Below, in pieces: positions 1 through 9,360 of a DNA stretch of 10,818 nucleotides. The DNA is taken from positions 1-10,818 of the forward strand of contig JAIOOZ010000313.1 in NCBI GenBank assembly GCA_021414185.1, written 5' to 3'. Below the pieces are notes generated by a model. The model saw only the letters and a list, made by a program, of their open reading frames with translations. It was not told the origin of the DNA and searched no databases. Source of the stretch: Betaproteobacteria bacterium (GTDB lineage Bacteria > Pseudomonadota > Gammaproteobacteria > Burkholderiales > SG8-41). The position numbers and the translations under genes were made by a program. Numbering within the stretch: the stretch's first letter is position 1; each line of letters starts with the position of its first letter.

Positions 1-625
1 TATCGCAAAAGCGGCCGATTCCGCGCAACAGTTCGAGATTATGCTCCAGCGTCTTGCCGAAACCAAAACCCGGATCGATGACGATGCGCTCGGGAGCTAT
101 TCCGGCATTGCGCGCGGCCTGCACCCGGTCCGCGAGAAACGCCAGCACCTCGGCGACCACGTCGTCGTAATGCGGATTGACCTGCATGTCGGCGGGCGTG
201 CCCTGCTTGTGCATCAGGCACACCGCGACATTGCCCGCGGCCACGGCCGCCAGCGCGCCCGGCGTCTGCAATCCGTTGATGTCGTTGATCATGGCCGCGC
301 CGGCAGCGATGACCTCACGCATGAATTCGGGCTTCTGCGTATCGACGGACACCGGCACCGTGCCGCCCGCCAGTTGCTCGAGCACTGGCAGCACACGCCG
401 GCGTTCTTCGTCGAGCGCAACGCCACCCGAGCCCGGGCGCGTGGATTCGCCGCCGATATCGATAATGTCGGCACCCTCCTCGGTCAGCTGGCGCGCGCGG
501 GCAAGTGCGGCCCGGGTTGTTGCGTAGTCACCGCCATCCGAAAACGAATCGGGCGTGACATTGACGACGCCCATGATGAGCGGACGCGCAAGTGACAGCC
601 GGAATTTACCGCACTGGAGATGCAT
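1..625 (-). CDS. folP: Dihydropteroate synthase, partial (C-terminus off the left edge)
   Basis: Cytoplasmic enzyme of folate synthesis that condenses 6-hydroxymethyl-7,8-dihydropterin diphosphate with p-aminobenzoate; it is the sulfonamide target. Visible: 208 codons of a family usually about 270-285 residues. The first signature MGVVNVTPDSFSDGG is at residues 18-32, GGESTRPG at 58-65, SVDT at 93-96, NDINGL at 114-119, MHKQGTP at 138-144 and IDPGFGFGKT at 183-192. Phe28 and Pro64, positions altered in some sulfonamide-resistant enzymes, keep the usual residues, so the allele looks sensitive-type (inference). The ATG at 625 gives the usual N-terminus (MHLQCGKF, then RPLIMG), but the bases before it are pyrimidine-rich with no Shine-Dalgarno. 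The next ATG, at 574, would cut off the first strand. It follows ftsH in the same direction, the common ftsH-folP-glmM order; glmM would lie outside the window. Confidence 0.96.
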   Translation of the reverse strand, partial: MHLQCGKFRLSLARPLIMGVVNVTPDSFSDGGDYATTRAALARARQLTEEGADIIDIGGESTRPGSGGVALDEERRRVLPVLEQLAGGTVPVSVDTQKPEFMREVIAAGAAMINDINGLQTPGALAAVAAGNVAVCLMHKQGTPADMQVNPHYDDVVAEVLAFLADRVQAARNAGIAPERIVIDPGFGFGKTLEHNLELLRGIGRFCD

Positions 626-630
626 CGAGA

Positions 631-693
631 GGCGTGAGGCGAGAGGGGTGAGGCGGAACCGCAAGGAGCGGGGAGATGCTACGCCTCACCCCT
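631..693. repeat. Intergenic inverted/direct repeat between ftsH and folP
   Basis: AGGGGTGAGGCG (644-655) and CGCCTCACCCCT (682-693) form a perfect 12-bp inverted repeat around a 26-base loop. A near-identical direct copy, GGCGTGAGGCG, is at 631-641, so the GTGAGGCG core occurs twice directly and once inverted. Shorter alternative pairings exist, for example GGGGAGA at 670-676 with TCTCCCC at 700-706. This resembles a dispersed intergenic palindromic repeat of the REP/BIME kind, but one window cannot show that it is repeated elsewhere. It is not followed by a T run, so a simple intrinsic terminator is unlikely. Confidence 0.6.
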
Positions 694-711
694 TGCTGCT
701 CTCCCCTCACC

Positions 712-728
712 GCGCGCTTTCGGCGCGC
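712..728 (-). terminator. GC hairpin directly after the ftsH stop
   Basis: GCGCGC (712-717) pairs with GCGCGC (723-728) across a five-base loop, abutting the ftsH stop codon. No U tract follows on the minus strand. It may protect the ftsH mRNA 3' end or attenuate readthrough into folP, but it is not a textbook intrinsic terminator. Confidence 0.3.
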
Positions 729-2630
729 TCAGGTTCCCGGCGCCGGCGCGGTAGTGGGCGCGGGACTCGGCGGCGGCGTGTCTTTGGGCGGCACGCTGGT
801 CGCCGTGGTGGCCGGCTTGGGCGGACGCGGCTCGCGGCCTTCCATGATGTCTTTCAACTGCTCGGAATCCATGGTTTCCCACTCGAGCAGGGTCTTCGCC
901 ATTTTCTCGACCTTGTCGCGGTTTTCTTCGATGATTTTGCGCGCGACCTGGTACTGCTGATCGATGATGCGGCGCAGTTCGGCGTCGACCTTCTGCATCG
1001 TCGCTTCCGACATATTTTTATGCGTGGTGACCGAGCGGCCGAGGAACACTTCACCCTCGTTCTCGCCGTACACCATCGGGCCCAGCGCATCCGACATGCC
1101 CCACTCGGTGACCATGCGGCGCGCCAGCGTAGTCGCATTCTGGAAATCGCTGCTCGCCCCGGTCGTCATCTGGCCCAAGAACACTTCTTCCGCGATGCGG
1201 CCGCCGAGCGAAACCGAAATGTCCTGCAACAGGTGTTCGCGGTCCTTGCCGTGACGGTCCTGCTCCGGGAGCATCCAGGTGAGCCCCAAGGCGCGCCCGC
1301 GCGGGATGATGGTGACTTTATGCACCGGGTCGGCCTTTGGCAGCGTATAGGCGACCACCGCGTGTCCGGCCTCGTGATAAGCGGTCGTTATGCGCTCGTC
1401 TTCCGGCATCACCATTGAGCGCCGCTCGGCACCCATGTAAATCTTGTCCTTGGCCTGCTCGAAGTCATCCATATCGACGAGGCGCTTGTTCTTGCGCGCG
1501 GCGAACAACGCCGCTTCGTTCACGAGGTTGGCGAGATCGGCTCCCGACATGCCGGGCGTGCCGCGGCCGATGATATCGGCCTTGACGTCCGGGGCGACCG
1601 GTACTTTGCGCATATGCACCAGAAGGATTTGCTCGCGCCCCCGAATGTCGGGCAGCGGCACCACGACCTGGCGGTCGAAGCGGCCCGGGCGCAGCAACGC
1701 CGGATCGAGTACATCCGGACGGTTGGTCGCGGCAATCACGATCACGCCGGCGGTGCCTTCGAAGCCGTCCATTTCAACCAGCAGCGCGTTCAATGTCTGT
1801 TCACGTTCGTCGTTGCCGCCGCCGAGGCCAGCGCCGCGCTGGCGGCCGACCGCGTCGATTTCATCGATGAACACGATGCAAGGCGCGTGCTTTTTCGCCT
1901 GCTCGAACATATCGCGCACGCGCGCCGCACCCACGCCGACGAACATCTCCACGAAGTCGGAACCGGAAATGCTGAAGAACGGCACTTTCGCTTCGCCTGC
2001 GATCGCGCGCGCCAGCAATGTTTTACCGGTGCCCGGCGAACCCACCATCAGCACGCCCTTCGGTATGCGTCCGCCGAGTTTCTGGAACTTGCCCGGATCG
2101 CGCAGGAATTCCACCAGTTCGGCAACTTCTTCCTTCGCTTCCTCGCAACCCGCCACGTCGGCGAAGGTCACACTGTTGTTGTTTTCATCCATCATGCGCG
2201 CGCGGCTCTTGCCGAAGGAGAACGCGCCGCCGCGCCCGCCGCCCTGCATCTGGCGCATGAAAAATATCCAGATGCCGATCAGGAGCAGCATCGGGAACCA
2301 CGAGATGAAGATATTCATCAGGAACGACTGCTCTTCTTCGGGCTTGGCGTCGATCTTCACGCCCGCCTTCAGCAGATCACTGACCATCCACAGGTCGCCC
2401 AACGTGCCGGGGCTGTAGGTCACGTACTTGCGGTTGTCCTGCGAGACCCAGCGCACGGTGCGCCCTTCGACCTGCGCGGAGGTCACGCGTCCCTGCTTCA
2501 CTTCGTCCATGAACTGGGAATAAGGGATCACGCTTTGCGCGGCCTGCCGGCTGCTGAACTGGTTGAACACCGTCATCAACACGAGTGCGATGACCAGCCA
2601 GATCGCCACATTTTTAATCAGATTATTCAA
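729..2630 (-). CDS. ftsH: ATP-dependent zinc metalloprotease FtsH
   Basis: Membrane-anchored hexameric AAA+ protease that degrades misfolded membrane proteins and regulatory substrates (in E. coli LpxC and sigma-32, family knowledge). The 633 residues show a first membrane helix at about 7-25, a short periplasmic domain, and a second helix at about 104-125. Walker A GSPGTGKT is at 197-204, with Ser where Pro is most common. Walker B with the IDEID core is at 251-259. The second region of homology carries arginine fingers Arg314 and Arg317. Zinc motif HEAGH is at 419-423, with Asp495 (GASSD) as probable third ligand. Residues from about 601 form a Pro/Ala/Thr-rich tail. The start is TTG at 2630: the resulting N-terminus MNNLIKN is typical of betaproteobacterial FtsH, GAGGAA lies five bases upstream, and no in-frame ATG is near. 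It lies downstream of rlmE, the conserved rlmE-ftsH pair. Confidence 0.98.
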   Translation of the reverse strand: MNNLIKNVAIWLVIALVLMTVFNQFSSRQAAQSVIPYSQFMDEVKQGRVTSAQVEGRTVRWVSQDNRKYVTYSPGTLGDLWMVSDLLKAGVKIDAKPEEEQSFLMNIFISWFPMLLLIGIWIFFMRQMQGGGRGGAFSFGKSRARMMDENNNSVTFADVAGCEEAKEEVAELVEFLRDPGKFQKLGGRIPKGVLMVGSPGTGKTLLARAIAGEAKVPFFSISGSDFVEMFVGVGAARVRDMFEQAKKHAPCIVFIDEIDAVGRQRGAGLGGGNDEREQTLNALLVEMDGFEGTAGVIVIAATNRPDVLDPALLRPGRFDRQVVVPLPDIRGREQILLVHMRKVPVAPDVKADIIGRGTPGMSGADLANLVNEAALFAARKNKRLVDMDDFEQAKDKIYMGAERRSMVMPEDERITTAYHEAGHAVVAYTLPKADPVHKVTIIPRGRALGLTWMLPEQDRHGKDREHLLQDISVSLGGRIAEEVFLGQMTTGASSDFQNATTLARRMVTEWGMSDALGPMVYGENEGEVFLGRSVTTHKNMSEATMQKVDAELRRIIDQQYQVARKIIEENRDKVEKMAKTLLEWETMDSEQLKDIMEGREPRPPKPATTATSVPPKDTPPPSPAPTTAPAPGT

Positions 2631-2635
2631 CGTTA

Positions 2636-2641
2636 TTCCTC
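2636..2641 (-). promoter_or_regulatory. Ribosome binding site deciding the ftsH TTG start
   Basis: GAGGAA on the minus strand sits five bases before TTG at 2630. An out-of-frame ATG at 2643 just upstream opens a six-codon frame ending at 2623, which overlaps the ftsH start. It cannot encode FtsH. Confidence 0.65.
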
Positions 2642-2677
2642 ATCGCTTTTGGTGCTGCGGGACACGTATCTGGTTCA

Positions 2678-2707
2678 ATTCTAAACTGTTTTTACCACTA
2701 TTGTTAG
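2678..2707 (-). promoter_or_regulatory. Candidate sigma-70 promoter for ftsH
   Basis: On the minus strand, CTAACA (2702-2707, 4/6 to TTGACA) and TAGAAT (2678-2683, 5/6 to TATAAT) are separated by 18 bases. The predicted start near 2671 would leave a leader of about 40 bases. The surrounding 122-base gap is visibly AT-richer than its neighbours. This would let ftsH be transcribed independently of rlmE. Assigned by eye only; a heat-shock promoter was not recognised. Confidence 0.4.
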
Positions 2708-2752
2708 TACGGGCGCCAACCCCGCCTGCATGCCGCCGCAAGCGTAAACCCG

Positions 2753-3379
2753 TCAATCCGCGCCTTTACAGTCCTTACCCAACAGGTACATCTCGTTGCT
2801 GCGGCCGCGCGACGCCTCAGGCTTGCGCGTGACGACCTGCTTAAACCGGCTGCGCATCACGCGCAGAAACTCCTGGAACCCGGAACCCTGAAAAACTTTG
2901 ACCAGCAGACCGCCGCCCGGTTTCAAATGTTTTACGGCAAATTCGAGAGCAAGTTCAGCCAGATACATCGCCCGCGCCTGGTCGCTCAGAGCGATACCGC
3001 TGATGTTGGGCGACATATCGCTTAATACAAGGTCTATCGGACGGCCGGCCAGTTCCTGCTCCAGCGCTTTGACCACAGCATCCTCGCGGAAGTCTCCCAG
3101 CAGGAAGGTGACATTGCGCAGCGCATCCATCGGCAACAGGTCGAGCGCGATGACGCGCCCACGCTCGCCGACTTTGGCCGCGGCGACCTGCGACCAGCCG
3201 CCGGGGGTGGCGCCGAGATCGACCACCACCATGCCCGGTTTGAGCAGCTTGTCGCGTTCGACGACTTCGATCAGCTTGTAGGCGGCGCGCGAGCGATAGC
3301 CTTCCGCCTTCGCGCGTTGCACGTAGACGTCGTGGATATGCTCCATCATCCACTGTTTGCTGGTCTTGGTACGTTTCAT
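2753..3379 (-). CDS. rlmE: 23S rRNA (uridine-2'-O-)-methyltransferase RlmE (FtsJ/RrmJ)
   Basis: SAM-dependent Rossmann-fold enzyme that 2'-O-methylates U2552 (E. coli numbering) in the A-loop of 23S rRNA on the 50S subunit; a heat-shock protein in E. coli. The 208 residues match the family length. The SAM-binding motif DLGATPGGW is at 54-62, and the catalytic tetrad K-D-K-E is complete: Lys35 (AAYKL), Asp121 (SDMSPN), Lys161 (VKVFQG) and Glu196 (RSNEMY). The N-terminus MKRTKTSKQWM fits a start at 3379, although only a weak, distant purine stretch precedes it. It precedes ftsH by 122 bases and diverges from yhbY with 16 bases between start codons, so its promoter probably lies inside the yhbY coding sequence. 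Confidence 0.97.
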   Translation of the reverse strand: MKRTKTSKQWMMEHIHDVYVQRAKAEGYRSRAAYKLIEVVERDKLLKPGMVVVDLGATPGGWSQVAAAKVGERGRVIALDLLPMDALRNVTFLLGDFREDAVVKALEQELAGRPIDLVLSDMSPNISGIALSDQARAMYLAELALEFAVKHLKPGGGLLVKVFQGSGFQEFLRVMRSRFKQVVTRKPEASRGRSNEMYLLGKDCKGAD

Positions 3380-3395
3380 CGGTTAGGATGCCGCC

Positions 3396-3752
3396 ATGAT
3401 TCTCGAACTCACCTCAGTGCAACGCCGTGAACTGCGCGCGCGCGCCCACGGTCTGAACCCGGTCGTGATGGTCGGCGACGCCGGCCTTACCACTCCCGTA
3501 ATGAATGAAATCCACCAGAACCTCGCCAGTCACGAGCTGATCAAAATCCGCGTGATGACCGACGAGCACGCAACACGCGCCCGGTTTCTCGAAGAGATCT
3601 GCACCACGCTGCATGCGGCGCCCGTTCAGCATATCGGCAAGATACTGGTCATTTTCCGCCCGCGCCCGGAACAGGCCGTCACCCCGGCCAAGAAAAAAAT
3701 CAAACCGCGGCCGAAGCCGGCCCGCCGCACCAAGCGCAGTTTCCAGCACTAG
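3396..3752 (+). CDS. yhbY: Ribosome assembly RNA-binding protein YhbY (CRS1-YhbY domain)
   Basis: Small KH-like RNA-binding protein that associates with pre-50S particles in large-subunit assembly. The 118 residues hold one CRS1-YhbY domain at about 4-90, with the LTSVQRRELRARAHGLNPVV opening and the GDAG loop at 27-30 in place of the usual GxxG. A Lys/Arg/Pro-rich tail occupies 91-118 and makes the protein longer than the 97-residue E. coli form; a basic tail could add RNA contact (inference). The ATG at 3396 has AGGA seven bases upstream (3385-3388). It is the only plus-strand gene. Divergence from rlmE and proximity to greA follow the greA-yhbY-rlmE-ftsH grouping also seen in E. coli. Its promoter must overlap the start of rlmE. 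Confidence 0.95.
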   Translation: MILELTSVQRRELRARAHGLNPVVMVGDAGLTTPVMNEIHQNLASHELIKIRVMTDEHATRARFLEEICTTLHAAPVQHIGKILVIFRPRPEQAVTPAKKKIKPRPKPARRTKRSFQH

Positions 3753-3776
3753 CAACCCGGCGTCAGCGCGGGTTGC
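3752..3776. terminator. Hairpin between convergent yhbY and DUF4149 gene
   Basis: GCAACCCG (3752-3759) pairs perfectly with CGGGTTGC (3769-3776) over a nine-base loop. The hairpin starts at the last base of the yhbY stop and contains the stop codon of the convergent gene (3763-3765). Its position between convergent genes fits a bidirectional terminator, but neither side has a clear T tract. Confidence 0.5.
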
Positions 3777-4224
3777 GTGCGTGCAGCCAGACCAGCAGCA
3801 CGCCCAGCACTGTTTGTATCAGGTACAGCACGCTGGCCACACCGTGCCACGCCGCGAAACGGTCGCGAAACACGCTTTCCATCACGCCTTTGGGCAACGC
3901 CTGGTCTTTCAGGCTGGCCAATATCGGCTGCACGCCGAATTCGCCCGCGAGGGTGAGCGCCAGCATGGCGAGAACGATCCAGAATATGCCGTGCTTCGCG
4001 CACGCGCCGCCGAAACGCACCAGCCGGAACAGCACGAGATAAATCGCGCAGCCGATCCCGACATAAGCGATCAGCGTAAAAAGCTTGCCGGCCAATGCGC
4101 CGGCCAGCGCGCGGTCCGGCACCGAGTAGAACAGTGTCGGCGCCACGATATAGCCGATCGCCCACAAGCCGCCGATCCACAACGTCAGCGCGATTGCATA
4201 TATCGCTTCGGTAAGGACTGTCAT
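3763..4224 (-). CDS. DUF4149 family integral membrane protein, function unknown
   Basis: A 153-residue inner-membrane protein with about four predicted helices: 7-30, 47-68, 79-94 and 127-147. I recognise it as DUF4149 (TMEM205-like) from the LWIGGLWAIGYIVAPTLF opening, the EFGVQPIL segment at about 95-102 and the AAWHGVASVLYL segment before the last helix (about 124-135). No catalytic site or transport motif is evident and the family has no agreed function. The ATG at 4224 is supported by an in-frame stop seven codons upstream, although no good Shine-Dalgarno precedes it. It lies 95 bases after greA in the same direction and may share its transcript. It ends convergently with yhbY, with 10 bases between the two coding sequences. 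Confidence 0.85.
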   Translation of the reverse strand: MTVLTEAIYAIALTLWIGGLWAIGYIVAPTLFYSVPDRALAGALAGKLFTLIAYVGIGCAIYLVLFRLVRFGGACAKHGIFWIVLAMLALTLAGEFGVQPILASLKDQALPKGVMESVFRDRFAAWHGVASVLYLIQTVLGVLLVWLHARNPR

Positions 4225-4288
4225 AGCGTGACAGCGCTGGAATCAGGTAATGTCATTGAATCGCGGCTTCCTTTGCACTGGGGAATAG

Positions 4289-4309
4289 ACAAGGCCGCCC
4301 GCCCCTTGT
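4289..4309 (-). terminator. Weak hairpin after greA
   Basis: ACAAGG (4289-4294) pairs with CCTTGT (4304-4309) around a nine-base GC-rich loop, shortly after the greA stop codon. Only a short pyrimidine stretch follows on the minus strand. If functional it would partly separate greA from the DUF4149 gene. Apart from this, the 95-base gap shows no convincing promoter or RNA. Confidence 0.22.
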
Positions 4310-4319
4310 TCCGCCCGCT

Positions 4320-4796
4320 TTAAATATACTTTACGTCCAGAATCTCGTATTCGCGCACGCCGCCGGGCGCTTTCACTTCGGCCACGTCGCCCGCGTGCTT
4401 GCCGATCAGCGCGCGCGCAATGGGCGAACTGATGGAGATCTTGCCTTGCTTGATGTCGGCTTCGTCGTCGCCGACGATTTGGTACGTAACGGTTTCGCTG
4501 TTGTTCATGTCTTCGAGTTCGATGGTGGCGCCGAACACGCAGCCGCCGTCAGCGTCGATCAGCACGGGATCGATGATCTGCGCGTTGGACAACTTGCTCT
4601 CGACTTCAGCGATGCGCCCCTCGATGAAACTCTGGCGTTCCTTGGCCGCCGCATATTCGGCGTTTTCCGAGAGATCGCCGTGAGCGCGCGCTTCCGCAAT
4701 GGCCGCGATGATGGAGGGCCGCTGGACCGTTTTCAGCTCGTGCAATTCGGCGCGCAATTTATCGGCGCCAACCACCGTCAATGGAGTTTTGCTCAT
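4320..4796 (-). CDS. greA: Transcription elongation factor GreA
   Basis: Binds backtracked RNA polymerase and stimulates cleavage of the nascent RNA 3' end so that elongation resumes. The 158 residues match E. coli GreA in length. The N-terminal coiled-coil hairpin covers about 1-75, with the tip motif HGDLSENAEY at 39-48; Asp41 and Glu44 are the conserved acidic residues that act in the polymerase secondary channel. The C-terminal FKBP-like domain follows at about 80-158, including SPIARALIGKHAGD at 124-137. The ATG at 4796 is preceded by a short AGG-containing site. It lies 17 bases after carB, so carA-carB-greA very likely form one transcript, an arrangement also found in pseudomonads and betaproteobacteria. 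Confidence 0.97.
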   Translation of the reverse strand: MSKTPLTVVGADKLRAELHELKTVQRPSIIAAIAEARAHGDLSENAEYAAAKERQSFIEGRIAEVESKLSNAQIIDPVLIDADGGCVFGATIELEDMNNSETVTYQIVGDDEADIKQGKISISSPIARALIGKHAGDVAEVKAPGGVREYEILDVKYI

Positions 4797-4813
4797 AACT
4801 ACCTGCCTTGTTT

Positions 4814-8036
<3,223 letters not shown>

Positions 8037-8044
<8 letters not shown>

Positions 8045-9194
8045 GCTGTCCCGCCTGCGTTTTTTCCATGAGGCCGACAAAACGGTCGAACAGATAACCG
8101 ACGTCGTGCGGTCCCGGGCTGGCTTCAGGGTGTCCCTGGAAACAGAACGCCGGCCGGTCGGTGCGCGCAAAACCCTGCAGCGTGCCGTCGAACAAAGATT
8201 TATGCGTGACACGCACGTTGGACGGCAGTGTCGCCGCATCGACCGCAAAACCGTGGTTCTGGCTCGTGATCATCACGCGCCCGCTGTCGAGATCCTGCAC
8301 CGGGTGGTTGGCGCCGTGATGGCCGAATTTCATTTTCAGCGTCTTCGCACCGCTGGCGAGACCAAGCAGCTGGTGTCCGAGACAAATGCCGAATACCGGG
8401 ATGCCCTTCGCAACCAGTTCGCCGATTGCGCGTATCGCGTAATCGCAAGGTTCGGGATCGCCGGGGCCGTTCGACAAAAATATGCCGTCGGGCTTCAATG
8501 CGAGCGCATCCTGCGCCGAACTTTGCGCGGGCAGCACCGTGAGCTTGCAGCCGCGCGCCGCCAGCATGCGCAGAATATTGCGTTTGATGCCGTAGTCGTA
8601 GGCAACCACATGGAATTTCGGCGCGGTCTGCTGCCCGTAACCGTGGCCGAGCTTCCACGTCGATTCCGTCCACGCATAGGGTTTGGTGCAGCTCACGACT
8701 TTGGCGAGATCCATGCCCGCCAGCCCCGGAAACGCGCGCGCCGCTTTGAGTGCGGCCTTTTCATCGTTTGCTGTCAAATGAGTGCCCGCCATCACGCAGC
8801 CTTCCTGCGCGCCCTTCTCGCGCAGGATGCGCGTCAATTTCCGTGTGTCGATGTCGGCGATCGCGACCACGTTTTGCTCGCGCAGATACGATGAGAGGTC
8901 CTGCGTGCTGCGCCAGTTGCTGGCAACCAGCGGCAGGTCGCGAATCACGAGGCCAGCCGCGTAAACCTTGTCCGACTCGACGTCTTCGGGATTGGTGCCG
9001 GTGTTGCCGATATGCGGATACGTAAGGGTGACGATCTGGCGGCAGTACGAGGGATCGGTGAGGATTTCCTGGTAGCCGGTCATCGCCGTGTTGAACACGA
9101 CTTCACCCGCCGACAGGCCGGCCGCGCCGATCGACGTGCCGCGGAAAACCGTGCCATCTTTAAGGACAAGGATGGCTGGTTCACGATGCGACAA
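8037..9194 (-). CDS. carA: Carbamoyl phosphate synthetase, small subunit (glutamine amidotransferase)
   Basis: Hydrolyses glutamine and passes ammonia to CarB through an internal tunnel. The 385 residues (E. coli 382) show the CarA-specific N-terminal domain at about 1-150 (FNTAMTGYQEILTDPSY at 34-50; TYPHIGN at 58-64) and a class I glutaminase domain at about 193-380. The catalytic triad is complete: Cys271 in FGICLGHQ, with His355 and Glu357 in QGHPEASPGPHD. I chose TTG at 9194 because AGGGAG lies six bases before it and the resulting N-terminus (SHREPAILVLKDGTVFRG) matches the family. An ATG at 9236 would add 14 non-conserved residues, and it sits in the loop of the leader hairpin. It is preceded by a strong promoter in the 166-base gap after dapB and overlaps carB by eight bases. 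Confidence 0.96.
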
Positions 9195-9200
9195 GTCGAA

Positions 9201-9206
9201 CTCCCT
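9201..9206 (-). promoter_or_regulatory. Ribosome binding site fixing the carA TTG start
   Basis: AGGGAG on the minus strand, six bases before TTG at 9194, is the best Shine-Dalgarno in the window. It lies in a near-palindrome, ACTCCAGGGAGT (9200-9211), so local pairing ACTC/GAGT could partly mask it. Confidence 0.75.
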
Positions 9207-9220
9207 GGAGTAGATATGGA

Positions 9221-9252
9221 AAGCGGGACAGGTCATGAGACCCGTCCCGCTT
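9221..9252 (-). promoter_or_regulatory. Strong stem-loop in the carA leader
   Basis: A 14-bp stem, AAGCGGGACGGGTC with GACCTGTCCCGCTT on the minus strand, closes on a UCAU tetraloop. The one irregular pair (9230/9243) is G-U in minus-strand RNA but A-C in plus-strand RNA, so the structure favours the carA transcript. It begins about four bases after the predicted transcription start. Only a broken U-rich stretch (UUUCCAUAU) follows, so it may be an attenuator, an intrinsic terminator for dapB readthrough, or a 5'-stabilising hairpin. The ribosome binding site lies outside the stem. Confidence 0.7.
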
Positions 9253-9262
9253 CAATGTTGCA

Positions 9263-9291
9263 ATTATACGCTAAAGGCAGGTCGCCTTCAA
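9263..9291 (-). promoter_or_regulatory. Sigma-70 promoter for carAB(-greA)
   Basis: TTGAAG (9286-9291) and a perfect TATAAT (9263-9268) on the minus strand are separated by exactly 17 bases. The predicted start is A9256, giving a leader of about 62 bases before the TTG start. It is the clearest promoter in the window. Family knowledge says carAB is commonly controlled by arginine and pyrimidines; I see no ArgR box I would defend. Confidence 0.75.
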
Positions 9292-9357
9292 CGCGTAAAC
9301 GCCATATCAACGCCCTGATTCGACGTTGAAAATGCGTTCCGGTTTTACGAATGCGTT
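9288..9357 (-). promoter_or_regulatory. Repeated short motifs upstream of the carA promoter
   Basis: TCAACG occurs on the plus strand at 9288-9293 and 9307-9312 (each followed by C, 19 bases apart) and inverted as CGTTGA at 9324-9329. AATGCGTT occurs at 9331-9338 and 9350-9357, also 19 bases apart. The first TCAACG copy overlaps the -35 element. The near-two-turn spacing fits protein-binding sites on one DNA face, but no known operator is recognised and chance is possible. Confidence 0.35.
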
Positions 9358-9360
9358 GTG

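Noticed and set aside
1614..2684. 356-codon plus-strand open frame opposite ftsH
   Set aside because: It is antisense to a clear ftsH, has His/Arg-rich composition typical of complementary GC-rich codons, and shows no recognisable domain.
8045..8248. Upstream 68-codon extension of the carB frame
   Set aside because: It lies wholly inside carA, is rich in Arg and Cys with no CarB similarity, and the ATG at 8044 gives the exact family N-terminus with a ribosome binding site.
9195..9236. ATG at 9236 as the carA start
   Set aside because: It adds 14 non-conserved residues and its codon lies in the loop of a strong hairpin; TTG at 9194 has an ideal AGGGAG site.
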